From contig NZ_AP022314.1 in assembly GCF_009936235.1 (NCBI RefSeq), positions 4,278,001-4,342,000 of the forward strand: DNA of 64,000 nucleotides, in the 5' to 3' direction. The position numbers and the translations under genes were made by a program. Below the pieces are notes generated by a model. That model was not told the origin of the DNA. It searched no databases and saw nothing but the letters and a program-made list of their open reading frames with translations. Source of the DNA: Mycobacterium xenopi (lineage in GTDB: Bacteria; Actinomycetota; Actinomycetes; Mycobacteriales; Mycobacteriaceae). Within the stretch, counting starts at the first letter, position 1, and each line of letters starts with the position of its first letter. Below, piece after piece: positions 62,951 to 64,000 of this stretch.

Positions 62951-64000
62951 CCCTCGCACCGAAGGCGTCGACCAAGGCGCCCGCGATCTGCCGGTCAGAC
63001 AGACCGTGCTCGCGCAGCAGGTCGGCGCGGGCGCCGTGGTCGATGAACCGGGCCGGCAGCCCGAACACGCGGACCGGGACATCCACGCCGGTGTCAGCCA
63101 GTTCCAGAGCAAGCCGAGCACCCACACCGCCGACGCGAACGTTGTCCTCGACGGCGGCCACCAGGCGATAGTCACCGGCCATGGCCACCAGGGCAGGGTT
63201 CACCGGCAGCAGGAAGCCCGGGTCGACGACGGTGACCCCGATGCCGTGGGCGGCGGCCCGCGCGGCCACCCGCAGCGCGAGGGCCGCCATCGCCCCCACA
63301 CCGACAAGCAGCACGTCGCGGGTCTGGGCCCGGGCGAGCACGTCGACACCGTCAACGGTTTCCAGCGCTTTGATGTCCGGGCCGACCGGCGCCTTCGGGA
63401 AGCGGATCACACTGGGGCCGTCGCTGCGCCTCACGCATGCGTGTAGCAGCGCGGCCGCGCTGCTGGCGTCGCGGGGGGCTGCCAACGCCAAGCCGGGAAC
63501 CAGCTGCAGGTAGGACAGGTCCCACATGCCATGGTGCGACGGCCCGTCCGGCCCGGTGATTCCGGCCCGGTTGAGCACGAATGTGACCGGCTGGCGATGC
63601 AGGGCGACGTCCATGAGCAACTGGTCGAAGGCGCGGTTGAGGAAGGTGGCGTAGAGACAGACCACGGGCTTGAGCCCACCCATCGCCAGGCCGGCTGCAT
63701 GGGTCACGGCGTGCTGTTCGGCGATGCCGACGTCGAAGACCCGGTCGGGGAATTCGGCGGCCATCGCGGCCAGGTTGACCGAGTGTGTCATTGCCGCAGT
63801 GACCGCGACTACTGCCGGGTCTCGGCGCGCTAGCGCCACCAGCTGCTCGCCGACCACGTCGTCCCAGCTGCGGGCGGCCGGTCGCTGGGCCCCGGTGGCC
63901 ACGTCGAACGCGCCGACCCCGTGCAGGCAGTCGACCGGGTCACGCAGCGCCGGTGGGTAGCCGAAGCCTTTGCGGGTGATGCAGTGCACGACGACCGGTG
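62883..64000 (-). CDS. dxs: 1-deoxy-D-xylulose-5-phosphate synthase, 5' part outside the window
   Basis: The frame is open to the window edge. About 372 residues of the C-terminal two thirds are visible: the transketolase pyrimidine domain (VFDVGIAEQHAVTHAAGLAM; AGITGPDGPSHHGMWDLSYL) and the C-terminal domain (VTVVDPGFLLPVNPALVAMA). DXS joins pyruvate and glyceraldehyde-3-phosphate with thiamine diphosphate in the non-mevalonate isoprenoid pathway. Mycobacteria can carry a second, divergent copy (dxs2); which one this is cannot be decided. The N-terminal thiamine-binding domain is not visible. Confidence 0.9.
   Translation of the reverse strand, partial: PVVVHCITRKGFGYPPALRDPVDCLHGVGAFDVATGAQRPAARSWDDVVGEQLVALARRDPAVVAVTAAMTHSVNLAAMAAEFPDRVFDVGIAEQHAVTHAAGLAMGGLKPVVCLYATFLNRAFDQLLMDVALHRQPVTFVLNRAGITGPDGPSHHGMWDLSYLQLVPGLALAAPRDASSAAALLHACVRRSDGPSVIRFPKAPVGPDIKALETVDGVDVLARAQTRDVLLVGVGAMAALALRVAARAAAHGIGVTVVDPGFLLPVNPALVAMAGDYRLVAAVEDNVRVGGVGARLALELADTGVDVPVRVFGLPARFIDHGARADLLREHGLSDRQIAGALVDAFGARAMTPASPKGGSTASRPDRRRWA

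Overview
The window is mycobacterial chromosome, most likely from a slow-growing non-tuberculous Mycobacterium. The evidence is high-GC coding sequence with many ATGA/GTGA gene overlaps, an Mce/YrbE operon, mycolic-acid cyclopropane synthases, mshA, hbhA, ramB, senX3-regX3 and MPT83/MPT70-type fasciclin proteins. From about 27.4 to 58.3 kb the gene order is the reverse complement of the M. tuberculosis block lpdC-ramB-icl1-fadB2-umaA-pcaA-hbhA-deoC-murB-mshA-gpm1-senX3-regX3, as I remember it. The species cannot be fixed from the sequence alone.

Region 1 (1-13.8 kb) is an acyl-CoA catabolic block. Two fadE genes run on the + strand. Facing them is a minus-strand operon: Zn-alcohol dehydrogenase, carboxymuconolactone-decarboxylase-like protein, two MaoC hydratase subunits, thioesterase, two-domain CaiB CoA-transferase, thiolase-like protein. 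Nearly every junction overlaps by 4 nt. Three insertion sequences of three families (IS1380-like, IS256/IS1081-like, IS630-like) have each landed inside a gene: the second fadE, the thioesterase and the dehydrogenase. Removing each element with one copy of its flanking target sequence restores an open frame, so the insertions are recent.

Region 2 (13.9-27.4 kb) holds a small membrane protein plus a GMC oxidoreductase. A co-oriented, translationally coupled transport operon follows: FadR-type GntR regulator, fatty-acid-hydroxylase-family membrane protein, yrbEA, yrbEB and mceA-F. It ends tail-to-tail with regX3, overlapping it by 4 nt.

Region 3 (27.4-46.7 kb) is the conserved housekeeping block. 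senX3 and regX3 are joined by a chain of MIRU-type 53-bp repeats, each encoding an 18-residue peptide coupled through ATGA overlaps. Then come gpm1, a YbjN-like gene, mshA, a ROK regulator (frameshifted), an SDR, an L,D-transpeptidase lipoprotein, murB, a DUF2505 protein, a nitrilase-like protein, two tandem DUF2993 proteins, deoC, small envelope proteins, hbhA (frameshifted), an Xre regulator, a DUF445 protein (frameshifted), a TetR regulator and a UbiA-type prenyltransferase.

Region 4 (46.8-58.3 kb) is lipid modification and C2 metabolism: pcaA, a umaA-like gene, a KasA-like ketosynthase that has lost two catalytic residues, a CmaA2-like methyltransferase, fadB2, icl1, an acyl-ACP-thioesterase-like gene (frameshifted), ramB, a small pair of genes and lpdC.

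Region 5 (58.3-64 kb) carries mpt83, dipZ (frameshifted) and mpt70. Each is preceded by a SigK-type promoter (CCATCC or CCGTCC, 16 nt, CGAATA-like). A cyclopropane-fatty-acid synthase homologue and the 3' part of a dxs gene follow.

Seven single-site frameshifts occur in otherwise well-preserved genes, most of them in short homopolymers. Some or all may be sequencing errors, and the affected genes are annotated with that caveat. No tRNA, rRNA or CRISPR array was seen.
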